Part shown: piece by piece, positions 15,314 to 21,465 of the stretch
Layout of the letters: the number at the start of each line of letters is the position of its first letter
Position numbering within the stretch: position 1 is the first letter of the stretch
NCBI RefSeq assembly: GCF_002479325.1
Contig: NZ_DLMO01000088.1
Location: forward strand, 1-21,465
Direction: 5' to 3'
Source: Brevundimonas sp. UBA7534
Lineage (GTDB): Bacteria > Pseudomonadota > Alphaproteobacteria > Caulobacterales > Caulobacteraceae
DNA length: 21,465 nucleotides
The notes under the pieces: model-generated
The model's input: the letters and a program-made list of their open reading frames with translations, nothing else
The model's database searches: none
Told to the model about the DNA's origin: nothing
Made by a program: the position numbers and the translations under genes

Positions 15314-16630
15314 TTATAACCGCCGCACGCTCGGCCCCTGGCCGCCGCCTTCCAGCATCAGCCGCGTGATCCCCCACACCAGCGCATCGGCCCGGTCCGG
15401 GCTCTTGCCGCCCCCGCATCCCAGCGCCAGCATCTCCTCCTCCAGCGCCGGAAAGTCGCCGCAGTGGACCACCCGCCCCTGTTCGTAGAGCAGCGCCACG
15501 GGCTCGGCCCGCGCCGCCTTGGACCGCGACGCATGGACCAGCTTCACCGGCGCGGCGCAGTCCGCCTGCGCCAGCACCGACCGCACCATCTCGCCGCCCT
15601 GGTTGCCCTCGGCCACGATCTCCCGCGCGCCGAAATCCGTCACCGCCTCCGCCACCGCCCCGGCCCATCCGCGTGGCGACATCCCCCGCACGGTCCGGTC
15701 CGCCAGCACGAAGGCCCGTCGCTCCTTCCGCCCCACCACCACGATCCCGCAGGCGTCGCCGTGCGCGGTCGCCGGCGGATCGACCGCCACGACCACCCGG
15801 TCCAGCTCGGCCGGCCGCGCGCCCCGCGCCCGTTTCAGGTCCTCTATCCGGAACAGGGCGCCCTCGCCCTCGACCACCAGCCCCTCCAGCTCCTGCGCCT
15901 CCAGCCGCGTCCCGCCGTACAGCGCCGTGAGATGCGCCAGAAAGCCCGGCGCCAGGTTCGCCGCATTGGCCGCCGTCCCCGCCCGGTCCGTCACCGTCCC
16001 CGCCTCGGCCATCAGCCGCCGCAGCGCCGGGATCGGCCGGGGCGTGGTCGTCACCGCCAGCTTGGGATCGGTCCCCAGCCTCAGGCCGAACCTCAGGTTC
16101 GACAGCACCGTTTCGGGCTCGCGCCAGGCGCAGAACTCGTCCGCCCAGGCCGCATGGAACTGCGGCCCGCGCAGACTGTCGGGATCCTCCGCCGAAAAGG
16201 CGTAGGCGGCCGAGCCGTTCTTCCACAGCAGCCTGCGCCGCCCCGCCTCCCAGCGCGGCCTGTCCCCCGGCTCCGCCAGGGCCTTGATCCCCGACGGCCC
16301 CTCCACCATCACCTCGCGCACATCGTGCAAGGCCGGTCCGACCAGCGCCAGATTCACCAGGTGCTTACGCGCCAAGGTGTCGATCCACACCGCCCCGGCG
16401 AAGGTCTTGCCCGACCCGCGACCGCCCAGCAGCAGCCAAGTGCGCCAGTCAGGTCTCGTCGGCTGAACCTGGTGATCGTTGACCCGCGCCTTGCGAAGCT
16501 CCCGCCTCAGCGGCGCTCCCTTCAGCGTCTCTAGCTCGCTTTCTCTCGATGATGGCGTCGAGCCGATGGCAGTGAGCGGCCAGCTCGCGTCGCAGCCGCT
16601 CGTCTTCCTCGGGGTCGTAAGTTCGTCCAC
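15314..16630 (-). CDS. terL: GTA gp2, terminase large subunit
   Basis: DNA-packaging motor. 438 residues as drawn. ATPase: Walker A GGRGSGKT (about 69-76), Walker B region QFHAAWADEFCAW. Nuclease: VVAVDPPATAHGDACGIVVV, EIVAEGNQGGEMV and the last acidic site in KSPDRADALVWGITRLM. The only standard start codon in frame upstream of the ATPase domain is GTG at 16630, which overlaps gp1 by 182 bases and has no clear ribosome binding site; family similarity begins only near DWRTWLLLGG. The true N-terminus is therefore uncertain and may lie nearer 16500 with a rare start. The core domains look intact. Confidence 0.93.
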   Translation of the reverse strand: MDELTTPRKTSGCDASWPLTAIGSTPSSRESELETLKGAPLRRELRKARVNDHQVQPTRPDWRTWLLLGGRGSGKTFAGAVWIDTLARKHLVNLALVGPALHDVREVMVEGPSGIKALAEPGDRPRWEAGRRRLLWKNGSAAYAFSAEDPDSLRGPQFHAAWADEFCAWREPETVLSNLRFGLRLGTDPKLAVTTTPRPIPALRRLMAEAGTVTDRAGTAANAANLAPGFLAHLTALYGGTRLEAQELEGLVVEGEGALFRIEDLKRARGARPAELDRVVVAVDPPATAHGDACGIVVVGRKERRAFVLADRTVRGMSPRGWAGAVAEAVTDFGAREIVAEGNQGGEMVRSVLAQADCAAPVKLVHASRSKAARAEPVALLYEQGRVVHCGDFPALEEEMLALGCGGGKSPDRADALVWGITRLMLEGGGQGPSVRRL

Positions 16631-16874
16631 CCATCTCGTCCTCTTCGCTGTCGGCGGCCAGACGGGGTTCCAGCGCGGCCACCGCCTTGGCCGCCCGCGC
16701 GATCACGCCGACCGCGCGCGCCAGCTTCTCGGCCTCGGCCACGCCCTCGATCTTCGGCGCGTCGCAGACGGCGTCCAGCGCCTCGTCCACCTTGGCTTTC
16801 AGTCGCGCGCAGACATGGCCCAGCCAGCCGGCGCTCTCGCCCCCGGCCCCCGTCTCGTCCCCATTTCTCGCCAT
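16449..16874 (-). CDS. GTA gp1, small terminase-like protein
   Basis: 141 residues, MARNGDETGAGGESAGWLGH, then helical VCARLKAKVDEALDAVCDAP and ARAVGVIARAAKAVAALEP, with a charged C-terminal helix containing DPEEDERLRRELAAHCHRLD. Helical content and position immediately before terL fit the GTA gp1 (TerS) that selects and feeds DNA to the large terminase. ATG 16874 gives a plausible start; a GTG at 16892 with AGGA upstream is an alternative. First gene of the cluster, so the 124 bases upstream should hold the main GTA promoter. Confidence 0.8.
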   Translation of the reverse strand: MARNGDETGAGGESAGWLGHVCARLKAKVDEALDAVCDAPKIEGVAEAEKLARAVGVIARAAKAVAALEPRLAADSEEDEMGGRTYDPEEDERLRRELAAHCHRLDAIIERKRARDAEGSAAEAGASQGAGQRSPGSADET

Positions 16875-16998
16875 GAACCAATCATAGCGCACCAGCGTCC
16901 TCAGGCGCGTCGATCGCCTCGAGAAAAGCACAAACCCATGATTTCGTTGGATTCAGACCAGCGTCATTATGACAGTTGGCCGGCGCGACCTGGCGCCC

Positions 16999-17451
16999 TC
17001 AGCCCCGCTCCAGCGCCCACTCCGGCGCCTCGAAGTCCAGCGCGTCTTCCGGCTCGGCCAGCGCTAGCTCAGAGATCGTCTGCCCCCGCACCGACACCCC
17101 CGCCGCATGCACCGTCTCCCGGTCGCCCGACACCAGCGGATGCCACCACGCCAGGTCCCGCCCCTCGTGGATCCGGCGATAGCCGCACGACTGCGGCATC
17201 CACTCCAGCGCCTCGATATTGCCGGGCGTCAGCTTGATGCAGTCCGGCACATGCGCCTTCCGGTTCGCATAGTCCGAACAGGCGCAGGTCTTTGGATCGA
17301 ACAGCTTGCAGTGCACCCGCGTCGGGATCACCTCGCCGGTGTCCTCGTCCTCGAACCGGATCACGCAGCACAGCCCGCACCCGTCGCACAGGCTCTCCCA
17401 CTCGGCCGGCGTCATCTCCGCCAGGGTCTTGGTGCGCCAGAAGGGTTGCAT
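16999..17451 (-). CDS. YcgN/YkgJ-type cysteine-cluster protein (UPF0260)
   Basis: 150 residues: MQPFWRTKTLAEMTPAEWES, then LCDGCGLCC and later KTCACSDYANRKAHVPDC. CxxCGxCC plus a downstream CxC...C set is the family hallmark and suggests a bound metal or Fe-S cluster. The C-terminal WHPLVSGDRETVHAAGVSV also matches UPF0260. Biochemical role unknown. It reads toward the GTA cluster, ending 124 bases before gp1, and starts 40 bases after the SMR gene on the same strand. Confidence 0.9.
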   Translation of the reverse strand: MQPFWRTKTLAEMTPAEWESLCDGCGLCCVIRFEDEDTGEVIPTRVHCKLFDPKTCACSDYANRKAHVPDCIKLTPGNIEALEWMPQSCGYRRIHEGRDLAWWHPLVSGDRETVHAAGVSVRGQTISELALAEPEDALDFEAPEWALERG

Positions 17452-17491
17452 GGCGGCGTCATACAGGTCGATCCGGGCGATGTCGCGGCCT

Positions 17492-17830
17492 TCAGTGCGA
17501 AACGGCCTTGGAGAACAGGTTGATGACGACCACCCCGGCCACGATCAGGACCAGGCCCACCACCGCCGGCGGGTCCAGCCTCTGGCGGAACAGCACCAGG
17601 CCGATGATCGAGATCGCCACCACCCCCAGACCGCTCCAGATCGCATAGGCGATCCCCACCGGCATCTGCCGCAGCGCCAGGCTCAGCAGGTAGAAGGCGC
17701 CCAGGTAGCAGACGGCCATGCCCAGCGTCGGCCCCAGCCGACTGAACTGTTCGGACTTCTGCAGCAGGGTGGTCCCCGCCACCTCCAGCCCGATGGCGCC
17801 CAGCAGCGCCGCCCAGGTCCCCATGCTCAT
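17492..17830 (-). CDS. Small multidrug resistance (SMR) family efflux protein
   Basis: 112 residues with four membrane helices. Helix 1 holds the essential glutamate (E16 in IGLEVAGTTLLQKSEQF), as in EmrE. The rest follows the family: YLGAFYLLSLALRQMPVGIA, YAIWSGLGVVAISIIGLVLF, RQRLDPPAVVGLVLIVAGVV. A proton-coupled inner-membrane dimer exporting lipophilic cations is the expected role; guanidinium-type export cannot be excluded. The start may be ATG 17830 or 17824. It follows the TetR gene by 24 bases on the same strand, making a likely regulator-pump operon. Confidence 0.93.
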   Translation of the reverse strand: MSMGTWAALLGAIGLEVAGTTLLQKSEQFSRLGPTLGMAVCYLGAFYLLSLALRQMPVGIAYAIWSGLGVVAISIIGLVLFRQRLDPPAVVGLVLIVAGVVVINLFSKAVSH

Positions 17831-17854
17831 TTCGCAGGGCTCATCGCGCGGTCC

Positions 17855-18433
17855 TCATGCGTCGTTGCCGCTGATGGCGTGGCCGGGGGTCAGCAGCGAC
17901 AGCAGCGCCTGCCGCTGCTCGGCCGACACCTGATGGATGCCGAACATGTCGGAAATCCACAGCCCGTCGGCGATCAGCCTCAGCATCAGGGCGTCGTCGG
18001 CCCCGACCGGGTCGCTGGGATCGTCGGCCTTCACCCGGTCGATCCAGCCCTTCCAGCGCAGAGCCAGCGCCGGTTCGATGGCGCAGGCGGCCATGGCGAC
18101 CCGTCCGATGCTGACGTCCTGCGGCGTCACGGGCTCCGTCACCGTCGCCCGCAGATAGGCCCGCGCGTTGCGGCCATAGGGTTCCGGGTCCCGCGCCGCC
18201 TCGGCCAGGATGCCGTCGGTGTGCAGCTGGCCCAGATGGTCGATCATCCCCTCCAGCAGGGCGATCTTGGTCGGGAAATGGTGCAGCACCGCGCCCTTGC
18301 TGACCGTCGTCCGCGCCGCCACGGCGTCCAGGGTGAAGCCCGAGGCGCCCAGTTGGGCGGCGACCTCCAGGGCCTTGTCGATGATCTCGGCGCGGGTGTC
18401 GTCCGGCGCGCGGCGGCGGGCTGCGATGTCCAT
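17855..18433 (-). CDS. TetR-family transcriptional regulator
   Basis: 192 residues. The N-terminal helix-turn-helix domain (about 12-60) reads TRAEIIDKALEVAAQLGASG, FTLDAVAARTTVSKGAVLHH, then FPTKIALLEGMIDHL, the standard TetR recognition pattern. The C-terminal ligand/dimer domain is of the common TetR_C type. It probably represses itself and the downstream SMR pump, releasing DNA when a pump substrate binds. The ATG at 18433 has no well-spaced ribosome site; a promoter with its -10 box only 6 bases upstream suggests a leaderless transcript. Confidence 0.92.
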   Translation of the reverse strand: MDIAARRRAPDDTRAEIIDKALEVAAQLGASGFTLDAVAARTTVSKGAVLHHFPTKIALLEGMIDHLGQLHTDGILAEAARDPEPYGRNARAYLRATVTEPVTPQDVSIGRVAMAACAIEPALALRWKGWIDRVKADDPSDPVGADDALMLRLIADGLWISDMFGIHQVSAEQRQALLSLLTPGHAISGNDA

Positions 18434-18439
18434 GCCGCC

Positions 18440-18467
18440 TACATACCGGCTGGACGGTAGCAGTCAA
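18440..18467 (-). promoter_or_regulatory. tetR-smr promoter with overlapping palindromic operator
   Basis: On the minus strand, TTGACT (18467-18462) is followed after 16 bases by TATGTA (18445-18440). The inverted repeat TACCG-N6-CGGTA (18444-18459) occupies the spacer and touches the -10 box, where a TetR dimer would block RNA polymerase. Transcription would begin at or near the ATG at 18433, so the message may be leaderless. Confidence 0.6.
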
Positions 18468-18468
18468 T

Positions 18469-18633
18469 TCCTCCCCCGCCGCGGGGCAGGGGGACCGCGC
18501 AAGCGGTGGAGGGGGCGGACGTCCCACCGACCTTTCCAGTGGAATCTCGATCCCACACCCCCTAGATCATGCCCGTTTCCGCCCCCTCCGCCACGCTGCG
18601 CGTGGTCCCCCTCCCCGCTTGGCGGTGGAGGAT
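18469..18633. repeat. GC-rich multi-hairpin repeat, copy C
   Basis: Same plan as copies A and B: CCTCCCCCGCCGCGGGGCAG hairpin, ACCGCGCAAGCGGT hairpin, GGAGGGGGCGG, a ~50-base AT-richer centre, then CCGCCCCCTCCGCCACGCTG and GTGGTCCCCCTCCCCGC, ending GGTGGAGGAT. It fills the gap between the divergent tetR and ABC-F genes. Its terminal GGTGGAGGAT lies 10-20 bases before the ABC-F ATG and may act as its ribosome site. Confidence 0.85.
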
Positions 18634-18643
18634 CGAAAGTCAG

Positions 18644-20476
18644 ATGGCCGCCAGACCTCCCCTCGTCGCCCTCAAGGACGTCCGCCTCCAGGACGGCCCC
18701 CGCCCCCTGTTCGACGGCGTCGACATGGCGATGGAGCCGCGCAGCCGCGCCGCCCTGGTGGGCCGCAACGGGGCGGGCAAGTCCACCCTGATGAAGGTCG
18801 TCATGGGCCTGGTCGAGCCGGACAGCGGCGACCGTTCGGTCCAGGCCGGAACCCGCTTCGCCTATGTCCCGCAGGAGCCGGTCATCACGGGCGAAACCCT
18901 TTTGGACTACGCCGCATCCGGCGAGGCCGAGGCCTGGACCGCCGAGGCCTGGCTGACGACCTTCGGCCTCGATCCCGCCAAGTCGACCCAAGGCCTCTCC
19001 GGCGGCGAGACGCGCCGCGCCGCCCTGGCCAAGGCCTTCGCCGAGGAACCCGACCTGCTGCTGCTGGACGAGCCGACCAACCACCTCGATATCCTGGCCA
19101 TCGAACTGCTGGAAAACGAGCTCCTCCAGGCCCGTTTCGCCCTGCTGGTGGTCAGCCACGACCGCGCCTTCCTGAACCGCGTCACCGACACCGTCCACTG
19201 GCTGGAGGGCCGGCGCGTCCGCACCCTGAACAAGGGCTTTGACGCCTTCGACGACTGGTCCGCCAAGGTCATGGAGGAGGAGGCCGAATCCCTGCGCCGC
19301 CTGACCAAGAAGATCGAGGCCGAGACCTACACCTTCTACCGCTCCATCACCGCCCAGCGCACCCGCAACGAAGGCCGGGCCCGCGCCCTGATGGCCATGC
19401 GCGCCGACCGCGCCGAACGGGTCAAGGACCTGCCGCGCGAGCTGAACCTGGGCGTCGATTCCGGCGCCGTCTCCGGCAAGCTGGTGGCGGATGTGAAGGG
19501 GGTGTCGAAGGGCTACGGCGACCGCACCCTGTTCAGGAACCTGACCACCCGCATCCTGCGCGGCGATCGGCTGGGGATCGTCGGTCCCAACGGCGCGGGC
19601 AAGACCACCCTGGTCAAGGTGCTGCTGGGCGAACTGGCGCCCGACGAAGGGACCGTCCGCATGGGCGCGAACCTGGAGCCCGTCTATCTGGACCAGTCGC
19701 GCGAGGGGCTGAAGTCCGACATGACCCTGTGGGACGCCCTGACGCCCGGCGGCGGCGACAGCATCCTGGTGCGCGGCCGCTCGATGCACGTGGCCGCCTA
19801 CGCCAAGGACTTCCTGTTCCAGGAGGCCCAACTGAAACAGCCGATCTCCACCCTGTCGGGCGGGGAACGCAACCGCCTGCTCCTGGCCCGCGCCCTGGCC
19901 AAGCCGGCCAATCTGCTGATCCTGGACGAGCCGACCAACGACCTGGACATGGACACGCTCGACAAGCTGGAAGAGCTGCTGGAGGGCTACGACGGCACCC
20001 TGATCCTGGTCAGCCACGACCGCGACTTCATCGACCACCTGGCCACCTCGACCCTGGCGCTGAACGGCCGGGGCGACATCGTCGAGACCCCTGGCGGCTG
20101 GACCGACTTCCTGCGGCAGAACCCGGGCTTCCTCGCCGCCCCTCCCTCCCCCCGCGGGGGAGGGTCGTCGCGCAGCGACGGAGCGGGGGCGGCCGGGCGA
20201 TCCAGCGCCGACCCCTCGCCCGCCCCTCCCAGGAAAACCGCCAAACTCTCCTACAAGGACGCCCGCCGTCTGGAGGAGTTGGAGAAGCTGCTCGAAACCC
20301 TGCCCGCGACCATCGCCCGGCACGACGCAACCCTGGCCGATCCCGACCTCTACGCCCGCGATCCCAAGGCCTTCGACGTCGCCATGAAGGCCGCCGAAAA
20401 GGCCCGCACGGACCTTGAATCGGCCGAGATGGAATGGCTGGAGCTTGAGGAGAAGAAGGCGGCCCTGGCGGGCTGA
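18644..20476 (+). CDS. uup: ABC-F family ATPase, Uup-like
   Basis: Cytosolic duplicated ATPase acting on ribosomes or branched DNA. 610 residues. First ATPase: Walker A GRNGAGKST (40-48), signature LSGGETRRAALAKA, Walker B LLLLDEPTNHLD (about 138-149). Second: GPNGAGKTT (about 312-320), LSGGERNRLLLARAL, LLILDEPTNDLD (about 425-436). A C-terminal coiled coil (about 530-610, LSYKDARRLEELEKLLETLP) marks the Uup type. No membrane segments. The linker before the coil (about 500-518) is encoded by hairpin repeat D. The ATG at 18644 gives the normal N-terminus; upstream in-frame codons are repeat C. The symbol assumes Uup rather than another ABC-F. Confidence 0.92.
   Translation: MAARPPLVALKDVRLQDGPRPLFDGVDMAMEPRSRAALVGRNGAGKSTLMKVVMGLVEPDSGDRSVQAGTRFAYVPQEPVITGETLLDYAASGEAEAWTAEAWLTTFGLDPAKSTQGLSGGETRRAALAKAFAEEPDLLLLDEPTNHLDILAIELLENELLQARFALLVVSHDRAFLNRVTDTVHWLEGRRVRTLNKGFDAFDDWSAKVMEEEAESLRRLTKKIEAETYTFYRSITAQRTRNEGRARALMAMRADRAERVKDLPRELNLGVDSGAVSGKLVADVKGVSKGYGDRTLFRNLTTRILRGDRLGIVGPNGAGKTTLVKVLLGELAPDEGTVRMGANLEPVYLDQSREGLKSDMTLWDALTPGGGDSILVRGRSMHVAAYAKDFLFQEAQLKQPISTLSGGERNRLLLARALAKPANLLILDEPTNDLDMDTLDKLEELLEGYDGTLILVSHDRDFIDHLATSTLALNGRGDIVETPGGWTDFLRQNPGFLAAPPSPRGGGSSRSDGAGAAGRSSADPSPAPPRKTAKLSYKDARRLEELEKLLETLPATIARHDATLADPDLYARDPKAFDVAMKAAEKARTDLESAEMEWLELEEKKAALAG
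20141..20194. repeat. GC-rich hairpin repeat, half copy D, in frame inside the ABC-F gene
   Basis: CCCTCCCCC (20144-20152) pairs with GGGGGAGGG (20156-20164), followed by a CGTCGC/GCGACG hairpin (20166-20180) and GGAGCGGGGGCGG. This is the left half of the plan seen in copies A-C. It keeps the reading frame and encodes the Gly/Ser/Pro/Arg-rich linker PPSPRGGGSSRSDGAGAA. Confidence 0.8.
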
Positions 20477-20479
20477 ACG

Positions 20480-20656
20480 TCAGCCGTCCGTCGCGCTCTG
20501 GTCCTTGAGCGCGGCCGCCTTGGCGCGTCGATCCTGCACCACGGCCACCACGATCGCCGCCACCAGCCCGAACGGGAACCACAGACCGAACTTGCCGGTC
20601 AGCAGGCCGATCAGGCCGAAGATCACCAGCACGGCGAAGGGGGTCAGGCGTTTCAT
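20480..20656 (-). CDS. Hypothetical 58-residue membrane protein
   Basis: MKRLTPFAVLVIFGLIGLLT begins a protein with two hydrophobic segments (about 6-20 and 24-42) and a basic then acidic tail (QDRRAKAAALKDQSATDG). Family not recognised. Codon use is ordinary for the region. It ends 3 bases after the stop of the convergent ABC-F gene, and the compact fit supports it as real. Function unknown. Confidence 0.7.
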   Translation of the reverse strand: MKRLTPFAVLVIFGLIGLLTGKFGLWFPFGLVAAIVVAVVQDRRAKAAALKDQSATDG

Positions 20657-20761
20657 CCCGCCACGCTAGGCCAAAGCCCTGCGGGCCGTCCAGCATCTTG
20701 AGGCGGCCCTCCCCCGGTCTCCGCCCCTCGACGTCTGGATCGGCGTCGCTATCTTCGGCCC

Positions 20762-21465
20762 ATGCCCTTGCGCGTCCACACCGTCGAGTTCCCGCCGCCG
20801 CAATTGGCGGCCCAGCGGCGCATCAACGCCGTCCTGGCGCGGGCGCCGCGCCTTCGCACCGATCCCTGGCGGGTCGAAGCGGGCCAGCGGCTGTCGACCT
20901 GGCTGGACGCGGCCGCCGGCCGACTTCACGCGCCCCGCCTGCGAAAGCGCGGCGTCTCGGTCGAGGTGCGCGCCCCGGACGAGGACCTGTCGGTCCCCCT
21001 TCGCATCCTGCGGCCCGAGGGAACGCCCCGCGCCGTCGTCCTGGACATCCACGGCGGCGGCTGGGTCCTGGGCAGCGCCAGCCTGAACGACCGGCTGAAC
21101 GCCCATCTGGCGCGGCACGGCTTCTGCGTCGTCTCGGTCGACTATCGCCTGCTGTCGGAGCGGCGGGGCGTCTTCATCGAGGCGGCGATAGAGGACTGCC
21201 TCCAGGCCGCCTACTGGACCGTCAGCCACGTCGACCAACTGGGCGCCGCCGATCTGTTCATCGCCGGGGAATCGGCCGGCGCCCACCTGGCCGCCCTGAC
21301 CGTCCTGGCGCTGCGCGACCGGGGGCTGATCGACCTGGTCCGGGGCTGCGTCCTGGCCTATGGCGTCTATGACCTGTCGGGGACCGACGGCGTCCGCGCC
21401 GCCGGGCGCGACACGCTGCTGTTCGACGGCCCGACGATGCGGACCGACCTGGCCCGCCTGGCCCC
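20762..21465 (+). CDS. HSL-type alpha/beta hydrolase (carboxylesterase-like), 5' part
   Basis: The first 234 residues of a hydrolase; the gene runs off the right edge. It has the oxyanion-hole motif HGGGW (in VVLDIHGGGWVLGSASLNDR), VDYRLLSE and the nucleophile elbow GESAGAH, i.e. the hormone-sensitive-lipase/esterase pattern GxSxG with Ser as nucleophile. The catalytic Asp and His would lie beyond the window. Substrate not predictable; small acyl esters are usual for the family. The ATG at 20762 is 105 bases after the start of the divergent small membrane gene. An overlapping plus-strand frame (20698-21372) is a shadow. Confidence 0.88.
   Translation, partial: MPLRVHTVEFPPPQLAAQRRINAVLARAPRLRTDPWRVEAGQRLSTWLDAAAGRLHAPRLRKRGVSVEVRAPDEDLSVPLRILRPEGTPRAVVLDIHGGGWVLGSASLNDRLNAHLARHGFCVVSVDYRLLSERRGVFIEAAIEDCLQAAYWTVSHVDQLGAADLFIAGESAGAHLAALTVLALRDRGLIDLVRGCVLAYGVYDLSGTDGVRAAGRDTLLFDGPTMRTDLARLA

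Noticed and set aside
13636..15369. 577-codon plus-strand frame over the portal gene
   Set aside because: Arg/Pro-rich antisense of gp3 and repeat B.
2966..16874. A complete active prophage instead of a GTA
   Set aside because: No integrase, repressor, replication or lysis module is present; gene order and the gp10, gp12-gp15 families match GTA clusters.
18464..20323. 619-codon minus-strand frame over the ABC-F gene
   Set aside because: Gly/Gln/Val-rich antisense of a clear two-domain ATPase.

Overview
This GC-rich window looks like a chromosome segment from Caulobacterales, most likely Brevundimonas or a close relative. That placement rests on high GC, the gene content, palindromic GC-rich intergenic repeats, and clusters of GANTC (the CcrM methylation site). 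No database search was possible. Names come from motif and family recognition.

Layout. 1-2883 holds minus-strand housekeeping genes: a CbpA/DnaJ-like co-chaperone, serC, and the 5' part of purA, which runs off the left edge. 2966-16874 is a gene transfer agent (GTA) structural cluster of the Rhodobacter capsulatus type, read on the minus strand from right to left. Its order is gp1 (small terminase), gp2 (large terminase), gp3 (portal), a small membrane/coiled-coil protein, gp4 (prohead protease), gp5 (major capsid), gp6, gp7, gp8 (neck and tail terminator), gp9 (tail tube), gp10, a tail assembly chaperone, gp11 (tape measure), gp12, gp13, gp14, gp15 (baseplate and host-specificity genes). Opposite-strand genes interrupt it twice: a DUF805 membrane protein between gp11 and gp12, and two membrane-associated hypotheticals between gp4 and gp5. 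16999-18433 holds a YcgN-like cysteine-cluster protein, an SMR efflux pump and a TetR regulator. 18644-21465 holds an Uup-like ABC-F ATPase, a 58-residue membrane protein and the start of an HSL-type alpha/beta hydrolase.

The main finding is that the distal tail module is inverted. The front of gp13 is on the minus strand at 6734-6510, but the rest of gp13, all of gp14 and the first half of gp15 are on the plus strand (3763-6509). The later part of gp15 then resumes on the minus strand from 3762 down. One pair of cuts, at 3762/3763 and 6509/6510, restores both genes in frame with family-like sequence at both junctions, so the inversion looks recent and clean. It leaves gp13 and gp15 split. 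Separately, gp15 has lost a large internal part with a frame change, and gp13 appears to lack a central block. This GTA is therefore probably unable to make a complete baseplate as sequenced, although the head and tail-tube genes look intact.

Two repeat families decorate the region. One is a GC-rich multi-hairpin element, present at gp5/gp6, at gp2/gp3, upstream of the ABC-F gene, and as an in-frame half copy inside the ABC-F protein. The other is an imperfect inverted repeat of TCGTGAnTC-like units rich in GANTC, present at three GTA gene boundaries, one of which supplies the apparent N-terminus of the prohead protease.
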